The notes beneath the pieces are model-generated. The model was not told the origin of the DNA. It searched no databases and worked only from the letters and a program-made list of their open reading frames with translations. Position numbers and translations under genes: made by a program. Shown piece after piece: positions 7,721 through 15,757 of a DNA stretch of 64,000 nucleotides. This stretch comes from Cerasicoccus sp. TK19100 (GTDB lineage: Bacteria; Verrucomicrobiota; Verrucomicrobiia; Opitutales; Cerasicoccaceae), in the NCBI RefSeq assembly GCF_027257155.1, contig NZ_JAPWDU010000005.1, positions 62,001 through 126,000 of the forward strand, given 5' to 3'. Positions within the stretch are counted from its first letter, which is position 1; the number at the start of each line of letters is the position of its first letter.

Positions 7721-10656
7721 TTTAACAACGCGGCGTGCAACACTTCGGCTGGGTGGAGTGCGGTTTTCTGGGCCCCGTCGTGGATCTGATGGCGGCAAGA
7801 AGTGCCGGCGGCAGCGATGATATCATTTTCATCGGCAGCACGGACAGCGGGTAGCAGTGCGAGCTCGGCCACCTTCATCGAGACGTTGTAATGTTCGTGC
7901 TCGTAGCCAAAGGAACCCGCCATGCCGCAGCAGCCACTCGGGATCAGCACGACGGCGTAATTTTGTGGTAAGGTAAGCGCCGCCAAGGATGGCTGCACGC
8001 CAACCAGCGCCTTTTGAAAACAGTGGCCGTGGAGGCGCACGGTGCGTGGTTCGTCCGTGAAAGACTCGTGCTTGATGCGGCCTGCCTCGAACTCGCGCAC
8101 CATAAATTCCTCGAAGGTCCAGCAGTGCTGGGCGGTGTCTTTGGCGCGTTGTTTTTGCTCGCCGCGGGCGAGGTCGATCGCTTCATCGCGGAAGGTTAAA
8201 ATCGCCGAGGGCTCGATGCCGATCATTGGCTTTTGCTTCGTTACTTTGCGATGCAAAGTATCGGTGTTGTGGTTGATCAGTTCTTGGGCTTGGCGGACAA
8301 ATCCTTTGGAGAGCCAGGTGCGGCCGCTCTCTTCAACGGGTGCCAAATCCACCTTGTAGCCGAGTCGCTCCAGCAGCTCCACTGCCTTGATGCCTACGTG
8401 CGGATCGCCGAAGTTGGTGAACTCGTCATTGAACAACCAGACTTCGCCAACCTTACCTGCGTTGGCATGTGGGGTGTGCCGCTTGAACCAGGACTTGAGC
8501 GTTTGCTTGGGCATCAGGGGGATGGTGCGGTCCGGGTGAAAGCCAACGAAGAAGTTCAGCGCTTTGCGAATGGATTCTGTGCCGAAAAGGAGATTCCACG
8601 CCCATGGTGCCATGCGCGCGAGCTTCTGGCTTTGCACGTATTTGGCGATCATCTTGGCGCGTTGCGGGGCACCGTGAATGTCGTAGTGATGCTGGAGGAA
8701 CTCGGCCTTGAGCTTGGCCATGTCGACGTTGGACGGGCACTCGGATTTACAGCCTTTGCAGGACAGGCAAAGATCGAGCACTTCCTTGGCATCCTTGCTG
8801 CCAAAGGCGGCGCGGGCGGTTTGTGGGCCCTCGGTGATCGTCTGGCGCAGGATGTTGGCGCGGGCACGAGTGGTGTCTTTTTCGTGCTTCGTAGCCATGT
8901 AGCTGGGGCACATCGTGCCACCGGCGGTGGGTCCTTTGCGGCAGTCGCCGGAGCCGTTGCATTGCTCGGCGGCGTGGAGGAATCCATGGGTGTCGGAGAA
9001 ATCGAAGAGGGTCTCGTACTCGGGGTAATTTTTATCCGGCCCGTAGCGGAGCTGGGCGTCCATCGGGGGCGTGTCGACGATCTTTCCGGGGTTAAAAATG
9101 TTCTGCGGATCGAAGGCGGCTTTGACGCGCTTCATCATCGCGTAGCATTCCTCGCCTACCATGAGCGGGATGAACTCCCCCCGCAAACGGCCGTCGCCGT
9201 GTTCGCCGCTGAGCGAGCCATTGTATTTGCGTACAAGGGCGGCGATGTCTTCGGCGACGCCGCGAAATTTCTGCATGCCTTCCGGCGTCTTCAGGTTGAA
9301 GATGGGGCGCGTGTGTAGCTCACCGGAGCCGGCGTGCGCGTAGTAAACGCATTCGATGTCATACTTGTCGCGCATGATCTGATCGAACTCGCCAATGTAG
9401 GCTGGCAAGTCACGCACGTCGACGGCGGTATCTTCACAAACTTCACGCGGTTTGGCGTCGCCGGGAATGTTGCTCATCAGGCCTTGGCCAGCGCGTCGTA
9501 GCTCCCAGACTTTGCCTTGGTCAGTACCACGTAAAACCGGGTAGGCGTAGCCAAGCTGAGCGAACTTCAAGTTGTTAATCAGGTGCTCGATCTTGCGATC
9601 GACTGCGTCCTGAGTTTCGCCGCGTATGTCGACCACGATGATCGCGCCGGGATCGCCCTGGACAAAGAATCGGTTCTGCAGTTGCTCGCGACTGCGCTTG
9701 CTGGCATCGAGAATGTTTTTATCGATCAGCTCCACCGCAAACGGCTGCTCGCTGAGCGCCAGGCCGACGGAATTCAGCGACTCGAGCACAGTTTCAAAAT
9801 GTGCGCAAACCAAGGCGCTGTAGGGCGGGGGCAGGGGGTTACAGTCGATCTCAAATTCGACGCCGATAAACAGGGTGCCTTCGCTACCGGCGATGAGCTT
9901 GCACAGGTTGAACGGCTGCTCGGAATCGGGGTCGAAGACCTTGGCGTCCATCAGCATATCGAGCGCGTAGCCGGTATTGCGCCGGGGGATGGATTTCTTC
10001 GGGAAGCGTTCGGTGATGGTGGCGCGGTTGGCCGCATCGCTGAGCAGGTCGCGGCACTCGCGGTAGATGTGCGCCTCCAGTGAGTCGCCCTCGCATTTGG
10101 CGGCAAACTCAGCTTCGGTCAGCGCTTTAAAGGTCACCTCGCTACCGTCACTCAGAAAACCACGGCAGGAGATCAGGTGGTCACGCGCGCTGCCGTAGAC
10201 GACCGAGTTGGAGCCGCAGGAATTGTTGCCCACCATGCCGCCAATCATGGCGCGATTGGCGGTGGATGTTTCCGGGCCAAATAGCATGCCGTGCGGGTAG
10301 AGCACCTGGTTGAGCTCGTTGCGGACGACGCCCGGCTGAACGACGACGCGGCGGGATTCGGCGTCGATGTGCTTGATCTGATTCAGCCGCCCGAGATCGA
10401 CGACAATGCCATGTCCCACAACCTGCCCGGCGAGTGAGGTGCCGGCGGTACGGGGGATCAGCGAAAGGCCGTTGTTTCGGGCAAAATGAATGAGCGCGGG
10501 GATGTCGCTTTCGGCCTCGGGAAAGGCCACTGCGGCGGGCATTTCCTGATACTCCGAAGCGTCGGTGGCGTAGAGTCGGCGCATCATGTCGCCAGTGTTG
10601 AGTTCGCCACGTAGGGAGGCGCTGAGAGACGTGAAGTCGATCAGGGGAGAAAGCAT
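7717..10656 (-). CDS. Fused FAD-linked oxidase and Fe-S protein (D-lactate/D-2-hydroxyacid dehydrogenase, GlcD-GlcF type)
   Basis: 979-residue fusion of the YdiJ/Dld type. Residues ~35-220 are an FAD-binding_4 domain (PRTAGTSLAGQVVGHGIVVD and GGMVGNNSCGSNS). Residues ~240-530 are the FAD-oxidase C-terminal domain (SGEHGDGRLRGEF). Residues ~555-640 bear a ferredoxin-type Fe-S pair (CNGSGDCRKG..GTMCPSY and CLSCKGCKSECP). The end has the CCG-type domain (GHCFQKAL and SGCCGMAGSFGYE). Such enzymes oxidise D-lactate, D-2-hydroxyglutarate or glycolate at the membrane and pass electrons to quinone. The substrate cannot be told from sequence. One copy of the intragenic palindrome (8242-8260) lies in a variable loop before IGIEPSAIL. 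Confidence 0.9.
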   Translation of the reverse strand: MLSPLIDFTSLSASLRGELNTGDMMRRLYATDASEYQEMPAAVAFPEAESDIPALIHFARNNGLSLIPRTAGTSLAGQVVGHGIVVDLGRLNQIKHIDAESRRVVVQPGVVRNELNQVLYPHGMLFGPETSTANRAMIGGMVGNNSCGSNSVVYGSARDHLISCRGFLSDGSEVTFKALTEAEFAAKCEGDSLEAHIYRECRDLLSDAANRATITERFPKKSIPRRNTGYALDMLMDAKVFDPDSEQPFNLCKLIAGSEGTLFIGVEFEIDCNPLPPPYSALVCAHFETVLESLNSVGLALSEQPFAVELIDKNILDASKRSREQLQNRFFVQGDPGAIIVVDIRGETQDAVDRKIEHLINNLKFAQLGYAYPVLRGTDQGKVWELRRAGQGLMSNIPGDAKPREVCEDTAVDVRDLPAYIGEFDQIMRDKYDIECVYYAHAGSGELHTRPIFNLKTPEGMQKFRGVAEDIAALVRKYNGSLSGEHGDGRLRGEFIPLMVGEECYAMMKRVKAAFDPQNIFNPGKIVDTPPMDAQLRYGPDKNYPEYETLFDFSDTHGFLHAAEQCNGSGDCRKGPTAGGTMCPSYMATKHEKDTTRARANILRQTITEGPQTARAAFGSKDAKEVLDLCLSCKGCKSECPSNVDMAKLKAEFLQHHYDIHGAPQRAKMIAKYVQSQKLARMAPWAWNLLFGTESIRKALNFFVGFHPDRTIPLMPKQTLKSWFKRHTPHANAGKVGEVWLFNDEFTNFGDPHVGIKAVELLERLGYKVDLAPVEESGRTWLSKGFVRQAQELINHNTDTLHRKVTKQKPMIGIEPSAILTFRDEAIDLARGEQKQRAKDTAQHCWTFEEFMVREFEAGRIKHESFTDEPRTVRLHGHCFQKALVGVQPSLAALTLPQNYAVVLIPSGCCGMAGSFGYEHEHYNVSMKVAELALLPAVRAADENDIIAAAGTSCRHQIHDGAQKTALHPAEVLHAALLN
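8242..8260. repeat. Intragenic palindromic unit, copy 1
   Basis: TACTTTGC-GAT-GCAAAGTA, a perfect 8-bp inverted repeat with a 3-base centre, inside the FAD/Fe-S dehydrogenase gene. On the coding strand it encodes TLHRKV in a stretch where family members vary. See the finding on the dispersed palindrome. Confidence 0.7.
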
Positions 10657-10762
10657 GTTTTTGGTTTATAAGTTTTCCCTGCAACGGCAAGTGTTTCATT
10701 GGTTAACCGACTTTATTATCGCCACTTTCCGGTAAGTATGGACAGATGTTTTTATAACGAGT

Positions 10763-11965
10763 ATGACTGCTAATAAATTTAGAAATGAAGTGCCGCAAAT
10801 TGCGCTGATTGGCGTGACTGGATTTGGCAATGCTCACCTGGAATCCTTACAGAAACTGGAAGGCGAGGGCCTGTTGAAGTTGGCGGCGGCGACCATTATT
10901 AATCGCGATGAAGCCGCTGAGGCCTGGGACGCGCTGGACGCCAGCGGCTGCCGAATTTATGAAGACTACGAGGCGATGCTTGGCGCGGAGAAGGGCAAGA
11001 TTGACATTTGCTCCATCCCGACCGGCATTGGCTGGCATTGCCCGATGACGGTCAATGCGCTGGCCGCCGGTTGCCACGTGCTGGTCGAGAAACCCGTTGC
11101 CGCCACGCTATCCGAAGTTGATGAAATGATCGCCGCGCGGGATGCGACCGGGCTGGAGGTGCATGTCGGCTTCCACGATCTATATCAGCCCCCAATCATT
11201 CGGATGAAAGAGCACATTTTGGCGGGGAAGATTGGCCGCGTAAAGCGCGTCAAAGTCTGGGCCAGCTGGCCGCGTACGCTTGACTACTACCAGCGCAATA
11301 ACTGGGCGGGACGCGTGAAAGTTGGCGATAATTTTATCTACGATTCGCCCGCAAACAATGCCTTGGCGCACTTCGTGATTGCCGGGTTGTACTTTGCGGG
11401 TTCGGAGCAGTTTGGCGTCGCGCGAATTCGTGAGGGGTTGGCCGAGCTATACCGTGCTAAGCCAATTGAAACGTTCGATACCGTGGTCACTCAGTTACGG
11501 ATGGAAAACGGCGTCGAAATGCAGGTGAATCTCACGCACAGCGGGGCAGAGACGACGACTCCAATGGTAGAGGTGATTGGTGAGGATGGTTCGGTCATTT
11601 GGGAATTTCATGAGGAGGTCTCACTTCGTCCCGATGGCGAGAGCCTGCCTACCCCCGCCGGTCGAGAAAACACGGTAGAAATGTTTAGGCAGCTGGTGAA
11701 CGCTATGCGCGAGGGGCGTCCGATGGGTTGCTCGCTTGAGATGGCGCGCGAGCACACGCGCCTGATCAACGCGCTGCATAACAGTTGCGAAATCCACTCT
11801 ATCGAGCCGCCGCATCGCTATGAAATGGATTGGCGGGGCGAGCTTCTTTCTGCGGCCGAAGGGATAAATGAGGCCTTGGTGGAGTCTATCGACCAAGGGA
11901 AATTCTTTGCCGAGATGAACGTGGCCTGGGCAAAGCCAGCGACTCCGCTAACGTTGGCAGAATAG
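10763..11965 (+). CDS. Gfo/Idh/MocA family oxidoreductase
   Basis: NAD(P)-dependent sugar or inositol-type dehydrogenase of 400 residues. The N-terminal Rossmann motif is IALIGVTGFGNAH, and the catalytic-region EKP motif is in HVLVEKPVAATLSE. The C-terminal alpha/beta half carries the substrate-facing region. The next gene is a DUF1961 (YesU-like) protein 47 bases later on the same strand, so the pair probably acts on oligosaccharide or uronic-acid breakdown products; this is inferred from context. The ATG has no SD. Exact substrate unknown. Confidence 0.88.
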   Translation: MTANKFRNEVPQIALIGVTGFGNAHLESLQKLEGEGLLKLAAATIINRDEAAEAWDALDASGCRIYEDYEAMLGAEKGKIDICSIPTGIGWHCPMTVNALAAGCHVLVEKPVAATLSEVDEMIAARDATGLEVHVGFHDLYQPPIIRMKEHILAGKIGRVKRVKVWASWPRTLDYYQRNNWAGRVKVGDNFIYDSPANNALAHFVIAGLYFAGSEQFGVARIREGLAELYRAKPIETFDTVVTQLRMENGVEMQVNLTHSGAETTTPMVEVIGEDGSVIWEFHEEVSLRPDGESLPTPAGRENTVEMFRQLVNAMREGRPMGCSLEMAREHTRLINALHNSCEIHSIEPPHRYEMDWRGELLSAAEGINEALVESIDQGKFFAEMNVAWAKPATPLTLAE

Positions 11966-12012
11966 CTTATCATGGCTAATCGGTGCCGCCGCGTTTTAAC
12001 CAGTATGATCGC

Positions 12013-12705
12013 ATGTTACCTGAAGAATCACTTGGAGAGCTCTTTTACGCAAATCCACTGAACAGAGCCTCTGATTTGGATGGGTTTCAGTTTGAAGGTG
12101 ATGCAGCGTCCAGCTTCCCTCTGAATCGGTGGCGACTGGAGGGGACGCGGGATCCGGGCGAGGGGCAGGCGGCGAATCTGGTGGCATGGTGTCCGCAGGA
12201 GTTTCCGGACGATGTATACATCAGCTGGAACTACCGCGCCGTGCAAGAGCCCGGGCTAAGCATACTGTTCTTTTCGGCCAAGGGGCGGCATGGCGAGGAT
12301 GTGCTGGACCCATCCTTAGAGCCGCGTAATGGCCCCTACCAACAGTATCACTCAGGCGATATTAATGCGCTGCACGTGAGTTATTTCCGCCGTCGTTGGG
12401 AGACTGAGCGTGCGTTTACCACGTGCAATCTGCGGAAAAGCCATGGCTTTCATCTGGTAGCGCAAGGGGCTGATCCGATCCCGGGCGTCCCTGACCAGAA
12501 GGAGAGCTACCGCATTTGGTTAATCAAATCCGGTGCCCAGGTTCGCTTTGGGGTGGATGCGCTGGAGTGCTTCCGCTGGACCGATCCGGGGGATGCTTTC
12601 GGGCCAGTGCTCGGAGGCGGGAAAATCGGGTTTCGCCAGATGACCCCGCTCATCGCGGAATACTGGGACTTGAAGGTTCACCAGCTTAAGGAGCCGCTCA
12701 AGTGA
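12013..12705 (+). CDS. DUF1961 (YesU-like) family protein
   Basis: About 230 residues from the ATG at 12013; a GTG at 11983 would add ten residues. The blocks WNYRAV...LSILFFSAKGRHGED, then QQYHSGDINALHVSYFRRR, match the DUF1961 family as I recall it. That family includes B. subtilis YesU, encoded in the rhamnogalacturonan-degradation cluster, and is expected to be a lectin-like beta-sandwich. No signal peptide is seen, so it is probably cytoplasmic. It pairs with the upstream Gfo/Idh/MocA enzyme. The biochemical function of the family is not established to my knowledge. Confidence 0.8.
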   Translation: MLPEESLGELFYANPLNRASDLDGFQFEGDAASSFPLNRWRLEGTRDPGEGQAANLVAWCPQEFPDDVYISWNYRAVQEPGLSILFFSAKGRHGEDVLDPSLEPRNGPYQQYHSGDINALHVSYFRRRWETERAFTTCNLRKSHGFHLVAQGADPIPGVPDQKESYRIWLIKSGAQVRFGVDALECFRWTDPGDAFGPVLGGGKIGFRQMTPLIAEYWDLKVHQLKEPLK

Positions 12706-12862
12706 ACTCGTCGTGTAAGGTCGGGGCCTCGCGCCAGTGCCTTCGATCCACAGAAAATCCTAAATCATGCTCGAAGGCCCTGGCGGCAAGTGTGCGTATC
12801 TCAATGCTGTGGTAGACGAGCTTCCGCCGCTTCGCGTGATCGAATTTTAAAGCGGGAGATAA
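12698..12862 (-). pseudogene. Possible gene remnant with an overlapping hairpin
   Basis: The reverse strand holds about 50 sense codons ending in TGA at 12698-12700 with protein-like composition (part reads KLVYHSIEIRTLAARAFEHD), but with no plausible start codon and a stop just upstream. It may be the tail of a lost gene. The same stretch contains an inverted repeat: 12732-12746 against 12771-12785 (15-bp arms, one mismatch, 24-base loop), which could also act as a structure after the DUF1961 gene. No family was recognised. Confidence 0.25.
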
Positions 12863-12941
12863 AGAAAATTAATATAGTGGCTTGACTTTGTTCAGGAAAA
12901 TGAGACTCAGTCTAGTTTATCTGATCATGAGTCTCAACGAA

Positions 12942-13394
12942 ATGACCACACACATTATTTATGGCACCGTCACCGGCAATGCGCAGGATTTGGCGGAACG
13001 CTTCTCCGACCAGTGCGACGCCAAGGGCGTAAAGCACACCCTGAACGCCGCGGAAGACTGGGATCTTTCGCGTTTCGCCGACGCCAAGCGCGTGGTGTTT
13101 ATTTTCTCCACGTGGGGCGATGGTGAGCCGCCCGACGACGCCATCGAATTCTGCGAAGCCCTTTACGAACAGAAAATCGAAGTGGCCCACCTCGAATATT
13201 ATGTGGTGGCCCTGGGCGACAGCGCTTATGATGATTTTTGCGGCTGCGGTCGCCAGCTTGATGAAGCACTGCAAAAGGGCGGAGCTAAGCCGCTGGCCGA
13301 GCGTGTGGAGCTGGATGTCGATTTCGACGAAGGCTTCGATGCCTGGATGGAGCGCTTTTTTGAGTCCAACCTGACTGTAGGGCAGGATGCGTAA
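12942..13394 (+). CDS. Flavodoxin-domain protein (MioC-like)
   Basis: 150-residue FMN-binding electron carrier. The N-terminal phosphate-binding loop is GTVTGNAQDLAE; the aromatic-loop regions are FIFSTWGDGEPPDD and VALGDSAYDDFCGCG, the latter typical of the flavodoxin domains of sulfite reductase/MioC. The ATG at 12942 (MTTHIIYG) is chosen because the flavodoxin fold begins there; starts at 12882, 12900 and 12927 add a non-conserved leader. The next gene overlaps by 8 bases, so the two are co-translated. It probably supplies electrons to an iron- or haem-related reaction, judging from its neighbour. Confidence 0.88.
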   Translation: MTTHIIYGTVTGNAQDLAERFSDQCDAKGVKHTLNAAEDWDLSRFADAKRVVFIFSTWGDGEPPDDAIEFCEALYEQKIEVAHLEYYVVALGDSAYDDFCGCGRQLDEALQKGGAKPLAERVELDVDFDEGFDAWMERFFESNLTVGQDA

Positions 13395-14337
13395 CGATCC
13401 GACCAAGTCGCGCGAGCCGAAGGAGCAGGCCGAAGAGGCTTGCCCTCATTGCCGCGTCGAAATGATCCACGCGGGTGAGCTGCACTGTCTGCCTGATGAG
13501 ATCCTGGCCGAGGCCAACAAAGTCGGCCCCATGCTATGCTACGGGCGCAACCGCAATGCCATTCTCGGCTACTCCGGCTCGCTGCCTGTTATGCGGCCCG
13601 AAAGCGGTCTGCTGCGCGGTTCGTCGATGGAGACCTATCTCACGTTGGACGTCAACCAGTGGCATCAAATCTGCATCATGCAGGAGCGCTCCCTGCATTG
13701 CGGGGACCTGATCGGGCTGGAGGCTTTCGATGCCGAGCAAAGCGCGCTGTTTCGCATGGCGGTGGCCCCCGATTCGGATGCCGAAGTATGGGAGGAGCTG
13801 ACCCGCACTTTTTACCGGCGTGACTTGGAGCTGGAACAGGTGAGAAACTTCGGGCGTATTGCTTCGTTGACGCCAGAAACGCACCAACACCAGCGTGGGC
13901 CGTCGGTAGATTTGACCCATAGTGAGCTGCGTTGCGAGCCGCTCTCAATCAGTAATGGCTTCCCCGTGGACTTCGAGATGGGCTTTGCCGGGGGTGAATT
14001 CCTGGCGCGTGCGATTTTCTCGGAAATTGTTGAAGAGCGTCAAAACGTCGTGGTCAGCATTGCTGGTGCCTTTGGTTACCTGAGCGTTTCCATGCAGCCT
14101 TGCTGCCTGGAGGCAATCCAGAGAGGTTGGCTATTCATTGGCGGGGAGGGGCGGGCGCTGCGACTGAATGCACAGGCGGTGATCTCCTATTGGATCGGCT
14201 ACGCCTCACTGGGTGACCGCGACTTCAGCTACCTCGAAGCGCTCGATTGCTATGGCGATCTCATGTTCCGGCTGACTTCGGAAAACGCACAGAGCTACCG
14301 TTATTGGCAGGCGCTGGCCCGTAGCACCCAGCTTTAA
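13387..14337 (+). CDS. Divergent HemS/ChuS-like (haem-degrading factor family) protein
   Basis: 316 residues. Two half-repeats follow the order of the HemS/ChuS family. In the first: GRNRNAILGYSGSLP (compare TRNE.AVHE..G.Y), LTLDVNQWHQ (compare IDLR.F...W), then LEAFDAEQSALFRMAVAPDSD and EVWEEL. In the second: VVVSIAGAFGYLSVS, then YLEALDCYGDLMFRL and YWQALA. This is pattern matching by eye and identity is low. Family members bind haem and either shuttle it or degrade it with an electron donor. The 8-base overlap with a flavodoxin and the nearby Fur-family gene fit this. A CPHC motif near the N-terminus may bind metal. The haem-ligand histidine cannot be placed with confidence. Confidence 0.5.
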   Translation: MRNDPTKSREPKEQAEEACPHCRVEMIHAGELHCLPDEILAEANKVGPMLCYGRNRNAILGYSGSLPVMRPESGLLRGSSMETYLTLDVNQWHQICIMQERSLHCGDLIGLEAFDAEQSALFRMAVAPDSDAEVWEELTRTFYRRDLELEQVRNFGRIASLTPETHQHQRGPSVDLTHSELRCEPLSISNGFPVDFEMGFAGGEFLARAIFSEIVEERQNVVVSIAGAFGYLSVSMQPCCLEAIQRGWLFIGGEGRALRLNAQAVISYWIGYASLGDRDFSYLEALDCYGDLMFRLTSENAQSYRYWQALARSTQL

Positions 14338-14466
14338 GATACTGAGATTTCTTTTCAGAAGCCTGCGACTGCATATCATTAACAGGTAGGGGTTTACGCG
14401 TTCTTTAGCTTTTATTTTCCGGTATCCGTGCTAGAGTTATTCACAACAACTCAACGGATAAGTATT

Positions 14467-14661
14467 ATGGAATCAACAGCCACACACACTAAGACATGCA
14501 GCGCATGCGCATACTGGAAGGAAACCACATCGGGCGAAGGCGAATGTCGCGTTCGTTCTCCCCAAGCCATCGTTTTTAAGGTGGATGCGGGCACGCAGTT
14601 CGAGAGCCGTTTCCCGGAAACCAAGGCCAGTGATTGGTGCGGTGAGTTCTCCGCCAAGTAA
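14467..14661 (+). CDS. Small four-cysteine protein
   Basis: 64 residues starting at the ATG at 14467; a TTG 39 bases upstream is less likely. Four cysteines are arranged as CSACAYW, then GECR, then DWCGEF at the end. This layout recurs in small bacterial proteins thought to bind a metal or Fe-S centre. It is followed by a strong terminator, so it ends a transcription unit. Function unknown; an iron or redox role is inferred from its neighbours. Confidence 0.7.
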   Translation: MESTATHTKTCSACAYWKETTSGEGECRVRSPQAIVFKVDAGTQFESRFPETKASDWCGEFSAK

Positions 14662-14684
14662 GCAAAATCGCTAATTTTCAATAC

Positions 14685-14716
14685 AAGCCCGGCTGATATG
14701 CGTCGCCGGGCTTTTT
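14685..14716 (+). terminator. Rho-independent terminator
   Basis: AAGCCCGGC (14685-14693) pairs perfectly with GCCGGGCTT (14705-14713) in a 9-bp GC-rich stem with an 11-base loop, followed by a T-run. It lies directly after the four-cysteine protein gene. Confidence 0.85.
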
Positions 14717-14769
14717 CTTTGCGAAAATAATGCTTGCGATTGAGTCGCATTTGCTCCAGTTTTCGTTTC

Positions 14770-15159
14770 ATGGAACAAATACTGCCCATCTTGCCGGAAT
14801 CCGTCGTGCTGCCGCTCTGCAAGCCCTTTAGTAAAGCGGCTGACAGCCTGCTGGACTTGTATGGGATGACGCAGAACCCGAGCTCGCCGAGCCAATGTGT
14901 GCAGTGCTTTTTCAAATTGCTCCATGTGTCTGATTCTCAATCGCAGATTGCCTTGCAGCCGCTGCGTAGCTGGATTGAGTCCAACATCGAAATTTCCATC
15001 CAAGCGGGTGACGCGCCTTCGGGCAGCTTCCCCGTATCGCTTGATCAAGGCGATCTGGAGGAGTTTTGCCACCGTGCGATGGAGCGCGTGCGCATGGACA
15101 CCATGTCGCACAACCGCCCGATCGAGCTTACTTTCCGCTACAAGCCCAGCGCTGCTTGA
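14770..15159 (+). CDS. Hypothetical protein
   Basis: 129 residues from the ATG at 14770. No signal peptide or membrane segment, and no family recognised. It contains two nearby cysteines (QCVQCFF) and a mixed alpha/beta composition. It ends 2 bases before the Fur-family gene and is probably co-transcribed with it. It lies just after a terminator, so it likely has its own promoter. Confidence 0.6.
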   Translation: MEQILPILPESVVLPLCKPFSKAADSLLDLYGMTQNPSSPSQCVQCFFKLLHVSDSQSQIALQPLRSWIESNIEISIQAGDAPSGSFPVSLDQGDLEEFCHRAMERVRMDTMSHNRPIELTFRYKPSAA

Positions 15160-15161
15160 CC

Positions 15162-15617
15162 ATGGCCGAGACCGCTCATTCGGATCCTGCCGACCGCTTG
15201 GCCGAATGGGAAACGCTCCTCAAACAAGCCGGCCACCGGATAACTATTCCGCGCCGCGTCATCCTGCAATCCGTGATGGAGCAGGGTGGGGCCTTTGATG
15301 CCGAGCAGCTCCTGGCCAGCGCCCGGCAGGTTGACGAGCTCATTTCCCTCGCGACGATTTACCGCACGATCAACGTACTCGAAGACTGCGACCTCGTGCG
15401 GCAAATCGATGGCGTCGGCGAAAAACAGCAGTACGAAGTCGGCTCCGGCGTCGATACTCAGGCATATCTGGTTTGCGACGAATGCGGAAAGACGATCCCA
15501 CTGCACGACGATTGCCTGATACTGCGCGAGCGATTCATGATCAAGCAAATGGGCTACACGGTCCGCCAAGTCAACTTGCGCGTCCGTGTTTGCTGCGACG
15601 CCCATAGCGCGAATTAA
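15162..15617 (+). CDS. Fur-family metal-responsive regulator
   Basis: 151 residues. The N-terminal winged helix includes AGHRITIPRRVIL and the recognition region SLATIYRTINVLED ('LATVYR.L..L' in the family). The C-terminal dimerisation domain has YLVCDECGKTI and a late VCCDAH that could hold the structural zinc. It could sense iron, zinc or peroxide; the sequence does not decide. The start at 15162 follows the stop of the preceding gene by 2 bases. The nearby flavodoxin and HemS-like genes make an iron response plausible. Confidence 0.88.
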   Translation: MAETAHSDPADRLAEWETLLKQAGHRITIPRRVILQSVMEQGGAFDAEQLLASARQVDELISLATIYRTINVLEDCDLVRQIDGVGEKQQYEVGSGVDTQAYLVCDECGKTIPLHDDCLILRERFMIKQMGYTVRQVNLRVRVCCDAHSAN

Positions 15618-15654
15618 AATGCACCAGCTATAGCCAACCGGCAACCCTATGGAG

Positions 15655-15685
15655 ATTCCGCCTTGAACTAAGGCGGGAATTTTTT
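15655..15685 (+). terminator. Rho-independent terminator after the Fur-family gene
   Basis: ATTCCGCCTT (15655-15664) pairs with AAGGCGGGAAT (15670-15680) with one bulged G and a 5-base loop, then six T. It separates the Fur-family gene from the biotin operon. Confidence 0.8.
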
Positions 15686-15718
15686 GTTAATGCATTCGTC
15701 GAATTTGCTTAACAAAAG

Positions 15719-15754
15719 AAAAACTTATGGTATGGTTTTTTGCTATAAGTTTTT
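15719..15754. promoter_or_regulatory. Inverted-repeat operator candidate in front of the biotin operon
   Basis: AAAAACTTAT (15719-15728) and ATAAGTTTTT (15745-15754) are perfect 10-bp inverted arms with a 16-base spacer, ending 3 bases before the bioA ATG. A -35-like TTGCTT (15705) lies just upstream and the likely -10 falls between the arms, so a bound protein would block transcription. The spacing resembles BirA biotin operators (14-16 bases), but the arms do not match the TTGTAAACC consensus. The binding protein is unknown. Confidence 0.55.
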
Positions 15755-15757
15755 GAT

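Noticed and set aside
8754-8773. CTTTGC...GCAAAG pair with a 7-base centre in the dehydrogenase
   Set aside because: It codes for the conserved Fe-S motif CLSCKGC, so the symmetry is probably coincidental and the spacing does not match the 3-base centre.
8233-9318. Long forward open frame within the FAD/Fe-S dehydrogenase gene
   Set aside because: The reverse-strand gene has continuous FAD and Fe-S motifs; the forward frame has no recognisable feature.
10739-10758. TGGACA ... TATAAC as promoter of the first Gfo/Idh/MocA gene
   Set aside because: The hexamers are only 8 bases apart, too close for a sigma70 promoter.
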